Assembly (NCBI RefSeq): GCF_003253115.1
Contig: NZ_QEQF01000001.1
Span: forward strand, 496,001-560,000
Source of the DNA: Haemophilus_A paraphrohaemolyticus_A
GTDB taxonomy: Bacteria > Pseudomonadota > Gammaproteobacteria > Enterobacterales > Pasteurellaceae
Length of the DNA: 64,000 nt
Direction of reading: 5' to 3'
In this document: positions 8,929 to 17,920 of the stretch, in pieces
How positions within the stretch are numbered: position 1 is the stretch's first letter
How the letters are laid out: the number at the start of each line of letters is the position of its first letter
Position numbers and translations under genes: made by a program
The notes under the pieces: generated by a model
Database searches by the model: none
Seen by the model: the letters and a program-made list of their open reading frames with translations, nothing else
What the model was told of the DNA's origin: nothing

Positions 8929-9228
8929 ATGCAACAAGGTAGCGGTTTAGAAATGTTGATCATTCTCGCAGTGTTCGGTGTGATTTTCTATTTTATGGTT
9001 TTCCGCCCACAATCTAAACGCCAAAAAGAACAACGCAACTTGCTTTCAAGCCTTTCAAAAGGGGATGAAATCTTAACAAGCGGTGGTTTAATCGGTAAAA
9101 TTACCAAAGTAAGTGCTGAAGACGAAAACATCGTGATCGCGTTAAACGACAACAACGAAGTGATGATTTCTCGTAACTTCGTGGTTGCGACCTTACCAAA
9201 AGGTACAATGAAAGCATTAAAACCTTAA
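8929..9228 (+). CDS. yajC: Sec translocase accessory subunit YajC
   Basis: Small inner-membrane subunit of the SecDF-YajC complex that assists SecYEG in late steps of protein export and membrane insertion. It has 99 residues: a single membrane helix at about 8-26 (MLIILAVFGVIFYFMVFRP), followed by a basic linker and a soluble domain (LSSLSKGDEILTSGGLIGKI). RBS AAGGAG precedes the ATG. It is the first gene of yajC-secD-secF, the usual order. Its normal upstream neighbour tgt is not adjacent here. Confidence 0.95.
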   Translation: MQQGSGLEMLIILAVFGVIFYFMVFRPQSKRQKEQRNLLSSLSKGDEILTSGGLIGKITKVSAEDENIVIALNDNNEVMISRNFVVATLPKGTMKALKP

Positions 9229-9239
9229 TCTCATTTTTT

Positions 9240-9290
9240 AACGCTTGTTTTGGGTGCATCAGTGTGCTTAAAAACAAGCGTTTTACTTTT
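9240..9290 (+). terminator. Hairpin with T-rich tail between yajC and secD
   Basis: AACGCTTGTTTT (9240-9251) pairs with AAAACAAGCGTT (9271-9282), followed by TTACTTTT. It may partly terminate after yajC, giving an excess of yajC message over secDF. The arm ACAAGCG resembles an uptake-signal core. Confidence 0.6.
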
Positions 9291-9302
9291 AGGAGAATTA
9301 GT

Positions 9303-11150
9303 GTGTTAAATCGATTCCCGTTATGGAAGAATCTGATGATCATCATTGTGACGCTCATCGGTAGCTTGTATGCTCTTCCAAACTTATATGGTGAAGATCC
9401 ATCCGTGCAAATTTCAGGGACACGTGGGCAAGAGGCAACAACGGAAACGTTGGCTCAAGTCAATAATGCCCTTGCATCGTTAAATATCTCACCAAAAGCA
9501 ACGCAGCTTGAAAATGGCTCGATCTTAGTGCGTCTGGAAAAAGACGATCAACAATTGCCAGCTAAAGAGAAAATCTCAGAAATGCTAGGCGATAAATATT
9601 CAGTGGCTTTAAACCTTGCTCCCGCGACACCAACTTGGCTAACGGATATTGGTGGTAGCCCGATGAAACGTGGTCTAGACTTACGTGGTGGGGTTCGCTT
9701 CTTAATGGAAGTAGATATGAATACCGCAATGCAAAAGCAGCAGGAAGGCTTACAAGACTCTTTACGCAGTGATTTCCGAAAAGAGAAAATTGGCTATAAA
9801 GCGGTTAAAAAAGGCGAGAATTTTGCAACTGTGATTGAGTTTAATGACTCTGCTGATGCAGATAAAGCAGTGCGCTTAGTAAAACGTACGCATACTACCC
9901 TAGAAGCCTCTTACAACTCACCGGCAGAAGTAACTTTTGCACTTTCTACAACGGGTTTATCTTCTGCTAGAGATATGGCCATTGAGCAGAACTTATCTAT
10001 TTTACGTAAACGTGTGGAAGAGTTAGGTGTTTCTGAACCGACTATTCAGCGTCAAGGTGCCGATCGTATCGTAGTTGAATTACCAGGAGTGCAAGACACC
10101 GCTCGAGCAAAAGAGTTGCTTGGTGCAACAGCAACACTTGAGTTCCGTTTAGTCAATGATACTGTAAATCCAGAAGCAGCAACGCGTGGGATTGTGCCTG
10201 CGGATTCAGAACTCAAATATATGCAAGATGGTCGCCCAATGGTACTTAAACGTAACCCAAGTTTAGGCGGTGAACATATTATAGATGCAAATTCTGGAAA
10301 AGATGACCGTGGTTTACCACAAGTTAGCATTAAGCTAGACAGTGATGGTGGTAACCAAATGGCAGAAATTACGAAAAGTGCAGTCGGTAAGCCAATGGCA
10401 ACACTTTATAGAGAGTTCAAAGATTCTGGTCGTCGTGATGCGAATGGCAAAGTGATCCTTGAAAAACACGAAGAGGTGATTAATGTAGCAACCATCAACA
10501 GTCGCTTGGGTAACCAATTCCAAATCACAGGGATTAACTCACCTGCTGAGGCTCAAAACTTAGCGGTATTACTTCGTTCAGGTGCATTGATTGCGCCAAT
10601 TGTTATCGTAGAAGAACGTACAGTCGGTGCGTCACTTGGTGCAGATAACGTGGAAAAAGGCTTGGAAGCAGGGATGTATGGTCTCGTACTCACTATTATT
10701 TTCTGCTTAGTGTACTACAAAATGTTCGGTGTGTTTGCTTCGATTGCATTAACCGTTAATATGATTTTAACCATGGGGTTAATGTCGTTAATTGGTGCAA
10801 CCTTAACGATGCCAGGGATTGCCGGTATAGTGCTTGCCGTGGGTATGTCAGTGGATGCGAACGTATTGATTTACGAACGTATCAAAGAAGAATTGCGTAA
10901 CGGTCGCTCAGTACAACAAGCGATTCACGAAGGCTATAACGGTGCATTTACCTCTATTTTCGACTCCAACTTAACCACTGTGTTAACCTCATTAGTGCTT
11001 TATGCCGTGGGTACTGGGCCTGTAAAAGGCTTCGCGATTACTTTGGCATTGGGCGTAATAATCTCTATGTTTACAGCAATAACTGGAACGCGTATGCTTG
11101 TAAACTGGGTTTATGGTGGTAATAAACGTGTAAAAAAACTTTGGATTTAA
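9303..11150 (+). CDS. secD: Protein translocase subunit SecD
   Basis: Proton-driven RND-type subunit that pulls exported proteins out of the Sec channel on the periplasmic side. I choose the GTG at 9303: it has AGGAGA six bases upstream, starts (M)LNRFPLWKNLMIIIV like E. coli SecD, and gives 615 residues, the same as E. coli. The alternative ATG at 9264 lies inside the hairpin loop. Layout: TM1 at about 9-27, large periplasmic P1 region up to about 430 with LDLRGGVRFLMEV, then five more helices with the GMSVDANVLIYERIKEE motif near 525. Confidence 0.96.
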   Translation: MLNRFPLWKNLMIIIVTLIGSLYALPNLYGEDPSVQISGTRGQEATTETLAQVNNALASLNISPKATQLENGSILVRLEKDDQQLPAKEKISEMLGDKYSVALNLAPATPTWLTDIGGSPMKRGLDLRGGVRFLMEVDMNTAMQKQQEGLQDSLRSDFRKEKIGYKAVKKGENFATVIEFNDSADADKAVRLVKRTHTTLEASYNSPAEVTFALSTTGLSSARDMAIEQNLSILRKRVEELGVSEPTIQRQGADRIVVELPGVQDTARAKELLGATATLEFRLVNDTVNPEAATRGIVPADSELKYMQDGRPMVLKRNPSLGGEHIIDANSGKDDRGLPQVSIKLDSDGGNQMAEITKSAVGKPMATLYREFKDSGRRDANGKVILEKHEEVINVATINSRLGNQFQITGINSPAEAQNLAVLLRSGALIAPIVIVEERTVGASLGADNVEKGLEAGMYGLVLTIIFCLVYYKMFGVFASIALTVNMILTMGLMSLIGATLTMPGIAGIVLAVGMSVDANVLIYERIKEELRNGRSVQQAIHEGYNGAFTSIFDSNLTTVLTSLVLYAVGTGPVKGFAITLALGVIISMFTAITGTRMLVNWVYGGNKRVKKLWI

Positions 11151-11160
11151 GGTGATATAA

Positions 11161-12135
11161 ATGGCAATTATTCAAAAAGAAAAAGACGCATCGGAAATCA
11201 AGCTTCCGTATAAGCTCATTCCATTTATGCGTTATCGCTTTATCGGTTTTGGCTTTTCACTCATTGTAACAGCACTTTGTCTTTTCTCCATTGTAACCAA
11301 AGGCTTTAACTGGGGCTTAGATTTCACGGGTGGTACTGTGATTGAAACCTCATTTTCACAACCTGCTGACTTGGAAAAAGTGCGTGCCTCTTTAGAAAAA
11401 GAAGGCTTTGGCAGTGCGTTAGTGCAAACTACGGGTAGCCAAAAAGATATTATGATCCGCTTACCAGCTTCTGCGGGTGATAAAGATCTCGGCAATAAAA
11501 TTATGAATATGGTTCATAAAGATATTGACTCACAAGCAGTAATTAAAAGCGTGGAATTTGTTGGACCAAACGTGGGGGAAGAACTCACGCAAGGGGCCAT
11601 CTATGCAACGCTTGCAACGCTTGGAATGCTCTTACTTTACGTTGGTACGCGTTTTGAAGTGCGTATGGCATTTGGTGGTATTTTAGCCTTGTTCCACGAC
11701 GTATTGGTTACCGTGGGGATTTTCTCTTTCCTCCAAATTGAGATTGACCTTACCTTCGTGGCAGCGATTCTTTCGGTCGTAGGTTACTCACTGAACGACT
11801 CCATCGTGGTATTCGACCGTGTGCGGGAAAACTTCAGCAAAATCCGCCGCGTAAGTTCGCAAGAGGTGATTGATATTTCATTAAGCCAAACGCTTTCACG
11901 TACCTTAATGACCTCTGTAACCACACTCTTTGTGGTAGCCGCTCTCTTCTGGTTTGGTGGACCAAGTATTCACAGCTTCTCGCTCGCCTTGTTGATCGGT
12001 ATCGGCTTTGGTACTTATTCTTCGATCTATATCGCAATCGGTGTAGCATTAGAGCTAGGCTTAGACCGCGAACATATGAACAAACCCGTGGTTGAAAAAG
12101 AAGGTGCAAATACCGAATCTTTTATTGACTACTAG
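11161..12135 (+). CDS. secF: Protein translocase subunit SecF
   Basis: Partner of SecD in the inner-membrane SecDF complex. It has 324 residues (E. coli 323). TM1 is at about 25-45, then GLDFTGGTVIE opens the periplasmic P4 domain, followed by five helices carrying the family motif GYSLNDSIVVFDRVREN near 210. It begins 10 bp after secD, so is co-transcribed. A paired-uptake-signal terminator follows. Confidence 0.97.
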   Translation: MAIIQKEKDASEIKLPYKLIPFMRYRFIGFGFSLIVTALCLFSIVTKGFNWGLDFTGGTVIETSFSQPADLEKVRASLEKEGFGSALVQTTGSQKDIMIRLPASAGDKDLGNKIMNMVHKDIDSQAVIKSVEFVGPNVGEELTQGAIYATLATLGMLLLYVGTRFEVRMAFGGILALFHDVLVTVGIFSFLQIEIDLTFVAAILSVVGYSLNDSIVVFDRVRENFSKIRRVSSQEVIDISLSQTLSRTLMTSVTTLFVVAALFWFGGPSIHSFSLALLIGIGFGTYSSIYIAIGVALELGLDREHMNKPVVEKEGANTESFIDY

Positions 12136-12152
12136 TTGGTAAGTTTCAAACA

Positions 12153-12190
12153 AAAAAAGACCGCTTGTTAGAATGACAAGCGGTCTTTTT
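12153..12190. terminator. Bidirectional terminator of paired uptake signals, secF/cydD
   Basis: AAAAAGACCGCTTGT, a seven-base loop, then ACAAGCGGTCTTTTT. This is a 15-bp perfect stem with A-run and T-run flanks, made of two head-to-head ACAAGCGGTC uptake signals. It separates convergent secF and cydD. Confidence 0.92.
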
Positions 12191-12222
12191 ATAATAATTT
12201 TATCTATTATAACTTTTGTTTG

Positions 12223-13959
12223 CTAGTTTAATAACTCCGCAAAATCTCCTTGCGATTTAATCTCTGCAAATTTTCCTTTTTGGATAATCTTTCCTTTTTT
12301 CATTACCCAAATTTCATCGCAATTCGCTAAATCTTCAACACGATGGGTGATCATCAACGCTGTGTGTTGCTGGCTTAAATGTTGCAAAGCTTGTAGTACT
12401 TGTTGTTCAGACTGCAAATCTAAACTTGCGGTGGGTTCGTCTAACAGCAATAATTCATAATCTCTTAATAGAGCACGAGCAATGGCAATACGTTGAGCCT
12501 GCCCGCCAGAAATGCCCGCATTGCTGTCTTGTACTTGGTGCTCTAAGCCTAAACGGTAAACAAACTCATCCGCTTTAGAACGCGAAAGTGCTTGCTCAAG
12601 TGCTTGTTCTGAGACTTCGCGATTACCAAGCAGAATATTCTCTTTTAATGAACCGCGAATAAGTTGAGGATTTTGTCCCACCCACGCTAACTTTGCTCGC
12701 CATTGGCTTAGGTTTAATTCACGTAGTTCAACACCATTGATGGTAACCGAACCTTCATACGGTAAGAAACCAAGCAACATATTCATCAATGAGCTTTTGC
12801 CTGCCCCGCTCTGTCCAACTAAAGCGATATGCTGTTTTTCACAAATTTCGAAATTGAGTGGCTGAGTTAAGCATTTGCCTTGCACAGAAAGCACCACGCA
12901 ATCTTTGGCTTGAATCACAAGCGGTTGATTTTGGAAATCTTTTTGTGAAGCTTGGTGAGATAATACCTCTTCATTTAAAAAGGTTTCGATATTATCCGCT
13001 GCTGCAATAGCCGCCGCCTTATCGTGATAGAACACACCCAATTCGCGCAGCGGCTGATAAAACTCTGGTGCGAGCATCAAGCAGAAAAAGCCGGTAAATA
13101 ACCCAACGGCAACGCCATAACCACCAAAATCTAATTCGCCTAAGAAGGTAAAGCCAAAGTAAACCGCCATTACCGCAATCGAAATTGCCGTAAAAAATTC
13201 AAGCACAGCCGAAGAAAGAAACGCCATTTTCAACACATCCATGGTGCTCAAACGGAACTCTTCCGTGCTTTGATAAATTTGCTCAGTCTGCTTTTCCGCT
13301 TGCCCAAATAGACGGATGGTTTCTAATCCGCGAAGTTTATCTAAAAATTGACCGCTCATTCGTGAGAGCACGCCAATATTGCGTTGGTTGGCTTCCACCG
13401 CTTTAATTCCCGCTAATGCCATAAAAATAGGGAGCAGTGGTAGTGTTGCGAATAAAATTAAACCTGCCGCCCAGTTGATTGGAAACACTATGCAGAGAAT
13501 TAAGATGGGTACAATCAGAGATAAGAACTGCTGAGGCAGATAACGAGCATAGAAATTATGCAGATTTTCGACTTGTTCTAACATCAAGTTTGCCCAACTG
13601 CCTGTTGGTTTTTGCTGGAGCGACATCGGACCGACCGCTAACAGTTTTTGAATAATCTGCTGGCGTAAATGCAAGCGCAAGGTCTGCCCCGCTTTAAAGC
13701 CCATTCGTTCACGCAACCAAATCAACACCGCTCTGGCTGTGAAGCAGCCGAATAATAATCCTATTTCAGCTAGAAATTGGCTTGCAGTTTGGTGTTCAAT
13801 AATGATTTTATGCAACATCAAGGCAATCAGCGCCATCTGTCCCATCATAAACAAGGCGCTGATTGCGCCAAAGAGCACGTTTAGCAGCAGATATTTTTTC
13901 ACAGTTTTCTGCTGTTCACGTAGCCATTTTTGTAGAAGTTTTTGTCGTTCTTTTTTCAT
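12223..13959 (-). CDS. cydD: Glutathione/cysteine ABC exporter subunit CydD
   Basis: Half-transporter (membrane plus ATPase domains) that with CydC exports cysteine and glutathione to the periplasm and is needed for cytochrome bd assembly. 578 residues (E. coli 588). Six membrane helices occupy about 20-330, including WLRERMGFKAGQ and the PTGSWANL, YYARYLPQ-type signature as in E. coli CydD. The ATPase domain follows with Walker A GQSGAGKSS near 385, signature SGGQAQR near 490 and Walker B LLLLDEP. It follows tamB by 30 bp. CydC is normally the next gene; here the next feature is the secF/cydD terminator, so cydC must be elsewhere. The similarity along the membrane domain supports CydD over CydC. 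Confidence 0.9.
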   Translation of the reverse strand: MKKERQKLLQKWLREQQKTVKKYLLLNVLFGAISALFMMGQMALIALMLHKIIIEHQTASQFLAEIGLLFGCFTARAVLIWLRERMGFKAGQTLRLHLRQQIIQKLLAVGPMSLQQKPTGSWANLMLEQVENLHNFYARYLPQQFLSLIVPILILCIVFPINWAAGLILFATLPLLPIFMALAGIKAVEANQRNIGVLSRMSGQFLDKLRGLETIRLFGQAEKQTEQIYQSTEEFRLSTMDVLKMAFLSSAVLEFFTAISIAVMAVYFGFTFLGELDFGGYGVAVGLFTGFFCLMLAPEFYQPLRELGVFYHDKAAAIAAADNIETFLNEEVLSHQASQKDFQNQPLVIQAKDCVVLSVQGKCLTQPLNFEICEKQHIALVGQSGAGKSSLMNMLLGFLPYEGSVTINGVELRELNLSQWRAKLAWVGQNPQLIRGSLKENILLGNREVSEQALEQALSRSKADEFVYRLGLEHQVQDSNAGISGGQAQRIAIARALLRDYELLLLDEPTASLDLQSEQQVLQALQHLSQQHTALMITHRVEDLANCDEIWVMKKGKIIQKGKFAEIKSQGDFAELLN

Positions 13960-13989
13960 TTATTTCTCTATAAGTGCTTGGCGAATTTT

Positions 13990-16900
13990 TTAATCAAAAT
14001 CAAAACGATACATTAAATCGACCGCTTGATTTACACTAGAAACCCATTGTAAATACAATTTCGGAGCGAGATTATAACGTAAAGTTAGCTCCGTTAAAGG
14101 GGCAAAAATGCCTACACCATATTTCACTCTAAATTTTGGCGTGAGGCTCGCACTCACTTCCACTTTCGTATTATCGCCAATCCCCGCCGTGCTTACGCTT
14201 AAATCATTTAAGCCAAAAGCACTGCCCACTTTGCCGACCGTTTTACTGCTTTTTGCCAAACTCATACCAAGCAAGGCTGCCGCCATTGAGTTACTCGAGC
14301 TGGTATCGCCGCTACTATCTAACGAACGCCCTGTTAAGATATAAGAAAGTGCATTATTTTGTGACATTGCAGGCTCTGAGAACACTTTAACTTCAGGGCT
14401 ATCCGCCAAGCCAACCACTTTTACACCAGCGGTAATTGAGCTATCTTCCATTGCTTCTGGATTGCGAATCGCTTCAATATTCAAACTTGGTTGAGAAGGC
14501 AAGCCTGCAAAGCTGATTTGCCCTTTGCGGATAATTAAATCCTGTCCAAATGAAGCATATCGCCCTTTGGTTAAATTCACTTGACCATACAACCCTAAGC
14601 CCTGTTTGCCTTGGCGCACTGCAATCGTACCATCTAAGTTGGCTTTCAAGCCATAGGCATTGAGTTTCACATCATCACCAATATGGATGTTAATGTTCGA
14701 TTTAATCGCCATTCCGCTTGGCGTGGTTTGTGGAATTTGACGCTGTGCCAGCGGGATTTTTTTCTTCACAGAACCATCCATAATCACTTCGTCATCACTT
14801 ACGCTTACCGCGCTTTCTGGCAACTCTTCAACTTCAATCCTTGCCCACGGAATATCAATGTTTCCGCCCAATTCAAGCTCTTTTGGCGTGACTGAAACCG
14901 AAATATTCGGGCTTACTTCCACTTTCCCAATATTTGGCATACTTACTTTAAAGCGATTCGCACGGGCATTGATTGTACTTCGCCATGCGTCTAATTTTCG
15001 CCAATCGGCAGAACCCTCTAAATGTAGATCACTCTCTGGCGTTTGAACTACACCCGAGAGGGTAGAACTCGCCCCATGGAACTGCATCGCCAAACGCCCA
15101 TCAGTAATATCAAACGGCATTGAAACCGATTTTGCACGTAAATTGCTTAAACCCAATTGCCCGTGTAATTGTGGTGCAAGCACGTTTCCGCCCATCGTCA
15201 ATTTCGCATTGATATTGCCATCGACCGATTCTCCGCCCGTCAATAACGGTTTGATTAAACGAAGCGAAAGCTGATCAATCTCAATTTGTCCAGATAATGT
15301 TCGTGACTTGGCAATGTCTTTCATCACTAAATCTGTTGTCAATCGCCCGTTATTTTCAATCCGTAAATCTGTTTTCAGATTCAGATTATTGTCTGCCAAA
15401 CGAGCGTTGATTTTAAGCGGGCTTGCCGTAATCGGGAATGTTTTGCCCTCCGATAAAGCTTGCGTAAATTTTAAGTGATGTGAATTAACCTCTAAATTTA
15501 CTTGTGGTGCTCTGTTTTTAAACCATGCTGCATCGCCTTTTGCCGAAAGAATTCCCGATAATTGCGTGCTGTTATCTAAATAGGTTTTTAGCATCGCTAA
15601 ATCTAATCGCTTGATCTCAAACGGAATTTTCCCTTCTTGCCCCGCATTAAAAATTTGCGGGAAACAGAGTTCAGCGTGCGAATTTAACCAGCAATGAGGC
15701 GACACTTGGGCGTTAATTTGCTGATTGTTATAATTCACATTCACCGCTTGATTGATTCTAAATTTGCCAAGCTCTCGGTTTTCAATTGCCAATTGGCTAA
15801 TTTGCCCATTCCAGACTTGTTGCAAGCGGTCAAATTTGCCAGAAAGTTGCAAATTCGCCGAGATTGGGTCGCCTTTTGCGTTGAATGTGAGACTATGTTG
15901 CGCTTCTGAACCTTTCGCGTTGAGATCCGCTTTTTCGACTTTGATTTCGCCATAGGCAAATTTTTGCAGCGTTAATGCAACATCACCTTGAATGGTTTTC
16001 TCGGTCGTGACTTTCCCTTTCGCCGTTAAATATTGCAAATTCAGCTCATCATAGACTACATTATTTGCTGTCAGATCGAGATCTAAGTTTGGCTCGCTCA
16101 CTTTACCTGAAAGCGTTATATCACCTTTGATGCCCGCTTTTAAACGTGGCACTAAACCTTGTAAATTAGGGGCGTTTAGATTGGCGGTAAAGTTTGAATT
16201 ATCACCCAACACGCCTTGCATTGCGATGCGATTTTCGCCATAAATCAAGGTTGCATTTGGTACGTTCAACAAAGTTTGATGATCAGACTTCAATTGCCCT
16301 TGAAGTTGAAACGAGCGTTGTGAAAGCATGCCTTTGATATCCATTTTGGGCACATCAACCGCCCATTCTCCACTCTCTTTTCCGCGAGCGGCGTAGCCGT
16401 TATTTTCAAGATCGCCACTTAACACTGCAGCCCAATCTGGGGCGAGCGATTTTGTGTTGATATTGTTGAGCTTCAATTTGCTTTGCCATTCAACGCCATC
16501 ACGCCAATCGATCAAGCCTGAAAGCTGAGCTTTACCGTCTAAAGCGGTTAAATTTAGGTTATCAATGGCAAAATGAGTAATAGTGCCATTACCTTTTAAA
16601 TTCACACTTGTAGCAGGAATATTCATTCCCTTCGCATAGCCTGAAAGCGTGAGTTGATAATGGCTCATATCGCCTTGTAAATTCAAGGCAACATTATTTA
16701 ATTTCAGCGGATCATTCTTGTCCAGCGTAATGGCACAGCTTGCCGACGGGCTGTTTAGGTTAAGATTAAACGGATTTTTCTCTGTGGCTAACGCAATATC
16801 GCCTGATAATTCGGCTTGAATTGCTCCCGTCGTTTTTACATTTAATAACGTTTTTTGGAAAAGATCTCCAGAAAGTGCGACATCCGCATTATTCACAGGA

Positions 16901-17919
16901 ATTGCCGATGAGAAGTTTTGCAAACCTTCCGCATGCAATTGCAAATCAAGCGGGTAATCCCCGTTTAGCATCAGCTGCCCTCGTGCGGAAAGATTGCCTT
17001 GCTGACTTTTCAGATTTAAACGGCTAATTTCAACTGTTTGGGAATCTGCTTTTGCGGCTAAGGTTGCTTTATCCAAATTAAAAATCTGGCTTGGTTTCTC
17101 ATCTGGGGTTAATGGCTTTTGAGTGATATTGATATTGTCTAAATTCAGCTGCTCAATATTAAAATCAAGTGGCAAAATAAGAGGTTGTTTTTTGGTTAAA
17201 AATGGTGAATTTAGCGTTTTCTGAATAGCTGCCCAATCAATCGGCTCTTTTGCAGATTGTTCTTTAGATTGTACCGCTTGTTTCGCCTCAGGATCCTCCA
17301 ATTTCATTGGGGCAAGTGAAATCGTCAAGCCATTTAACTCGGTTGGGAAAAGAATAACAGAACGCCCTTTACCTTGAATGCCCGACTGGAAATGATCAAG
17401 TTGAATATCTAACGCATCCACTTTCACTCTGATATTATCCAACGCAATTTTTTTCGCGGTAATCCCAAGTGGCAAATTAAGTTCGGTAAAAGGCTCGCTC
17501 TCTTCTTGGGGTTGAGATGGCGGAAGTTTGCTCGTGTCAATCGCAACTTGCGTATCTTTTAAGCTCAAGTTTTCAAGACAAGCATCATATTTCCACAAGC
17601 AAGAAAAATCGAAATGTAACTGTGCCAAGCCAGCCGAAACATTCACGCCCGCCATTTTGTATTGGGTATTGGTAAGCGTTAGTCCCTGTTGCAAGCTGCC
17701 TTCAACCTGCTCAATGGAAAACTCATCTAATAAGCGATCAGCCAAATGAATGACCGAACGTTGCCCGTAACCTGTGGCGAGATAGCCCATTACACCAACA
17801 AAAAGTAGCGAAACCCCGCACAGCATCCAATGCACAAACTTACCTTTGAGTTTTGGTTTTATTTCTGAAGATTGCTTTTCTGTTTTGCTCGATTTTTCTG
17901 TGATTTCTTGTTCTTGCAT
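13990..17919 (-). CDS. tamB: Translocation and assembly module subunit TamB
   Basis: Very large inner-membrane-anchored periplasmic protein (1309 residues) that spans to the outer membrane and works with TamA in inserting certain outer-membrane proteins and in phospholipid transport. An N-terminal signal anchor is at about 28-52 (HWMLCGVSLLFVGVMGYLATG). The middle is a long, repetitive beta-strand-rich region of the AsmA/VPS13-like groove type. The C-terminal DUF490/TamB domain (about 950-1309) ends with FRVKYGVGIFAPLTELTLRY and a final aromatic FDFD. It starts one base after the tamA stop. Confidence 0.93.
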   Translation of the reverse strand: MQEQEITEKSSKTEKQSSEIKPKLKGKFVHWMLCGVSLLFVGVMGYLATGYGQRSVIHLADRLLDEFSIEQVEGSLQQGLTLTNTQYKMAGVNVSAGLAQLHFDFSCLWKYDACLENLSLKDTQVAIDTSKLPPSQPQEESEPFTELNLPLGITAKKIALDNIRVKVDALDIQLDHFQSGIQGKGRSVILFPTELNGLTISLAPMKLEDPEAKQAVQSKEQSAKEPIDWAAIQKTLNSPFLTKKQPLILPLDFNIEQLNLDNINITQKPLTPDEKPSQIFNLDKATLAAKADSQTVEISRLNLKSQQGNLSARGQLMLNGDYPLDLQLHAEGLQNFSSAIPVNNADVALSGDLFQKTLLNVKTTGAIQAELSGDIALATEKNPFNLNLNSPSASCAITLDKNDPLKLNNVALNLQGDMSHYQLTLSGYAKGMNIPATSVNLKGNGTITHFAIDNLNLTALDGKAQLSGLIDWRDGVEWQSKLKLNNINTKSLAPDWAAVLSGDLENNGYAARGKESGEWAVDVPKMDIKGMLSQRSFQLQGQLKSDHQTLLNVPNATLIYGENRIAMQGVLGDNSNFTANLNAPNLQGLVPRLKAGIKGDITLSGKVSEPNLDLDLTANNVVYDELNLQYLTAKGKVTTEKTIQGDVALTLQKFAYGEIKVEKADLNAKGSEAQHSLTFNAKGDPISANLQLSGKFDRLQQVWNGQISQLAIENRELGKFRINQAVNVNYNNQQINAQVSPHCWLNSHAELCFPQIFNAGQEGKIPFEIKRLDLAMLKTYLDNSTQLSGILSAKGDAAWFKNRAPQVNLEVNSHHLKFTQALSEGKTFPITASPLKINARLADNNLNLKTDLRIENNGRLTTDLVMKDIAKSRTLSGQIEIDQLSLRLIKPLLTGGESVDGNINAKLTMGGNVLAPQLHGQLGLSNLRAKSVSMPFDITDGRLAMQFHGASSTLSGVVQTPESDLHLEGSADWRKLDAWRSTINARANRFKVSMPNIGKVEVSPNISVSVTPKELELGGNIDIPWARIEVEELPESAVSVSDDEVIMDGSVKKKIPLAQRQIPQTTPSGMAIKSNINIHIGDDVKLNAYGLKANLDGTIAVRQGKQGLGLYGQVNLTKGRYASFGQDLIIRKGQISFAGLPSQPSLNIEAIRNPEAMEDSSITAGVKVVGLADSPEVKVFSEPAMSQNNALSYILTGRSLDSSGDTSSSNSMAAALLGMSLAKSSKTVGKVGSAFGLNDLSVSTAGIGDNTKVEVSASLTPKFRVKYGVGIFAPLTELTLRYNLAPKLYLQWVSSVNQAVDLMYRFDFD

Positions 17920-17920
17920 A

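Noticed and set aside
13990..17919. Possible adhesin or large repeat protein
   Set aside because: Placement next to tamA, the N-terminal anchor and the DUF490-type C-terminus identify TamB. The repetitiveness is its beta-groove.
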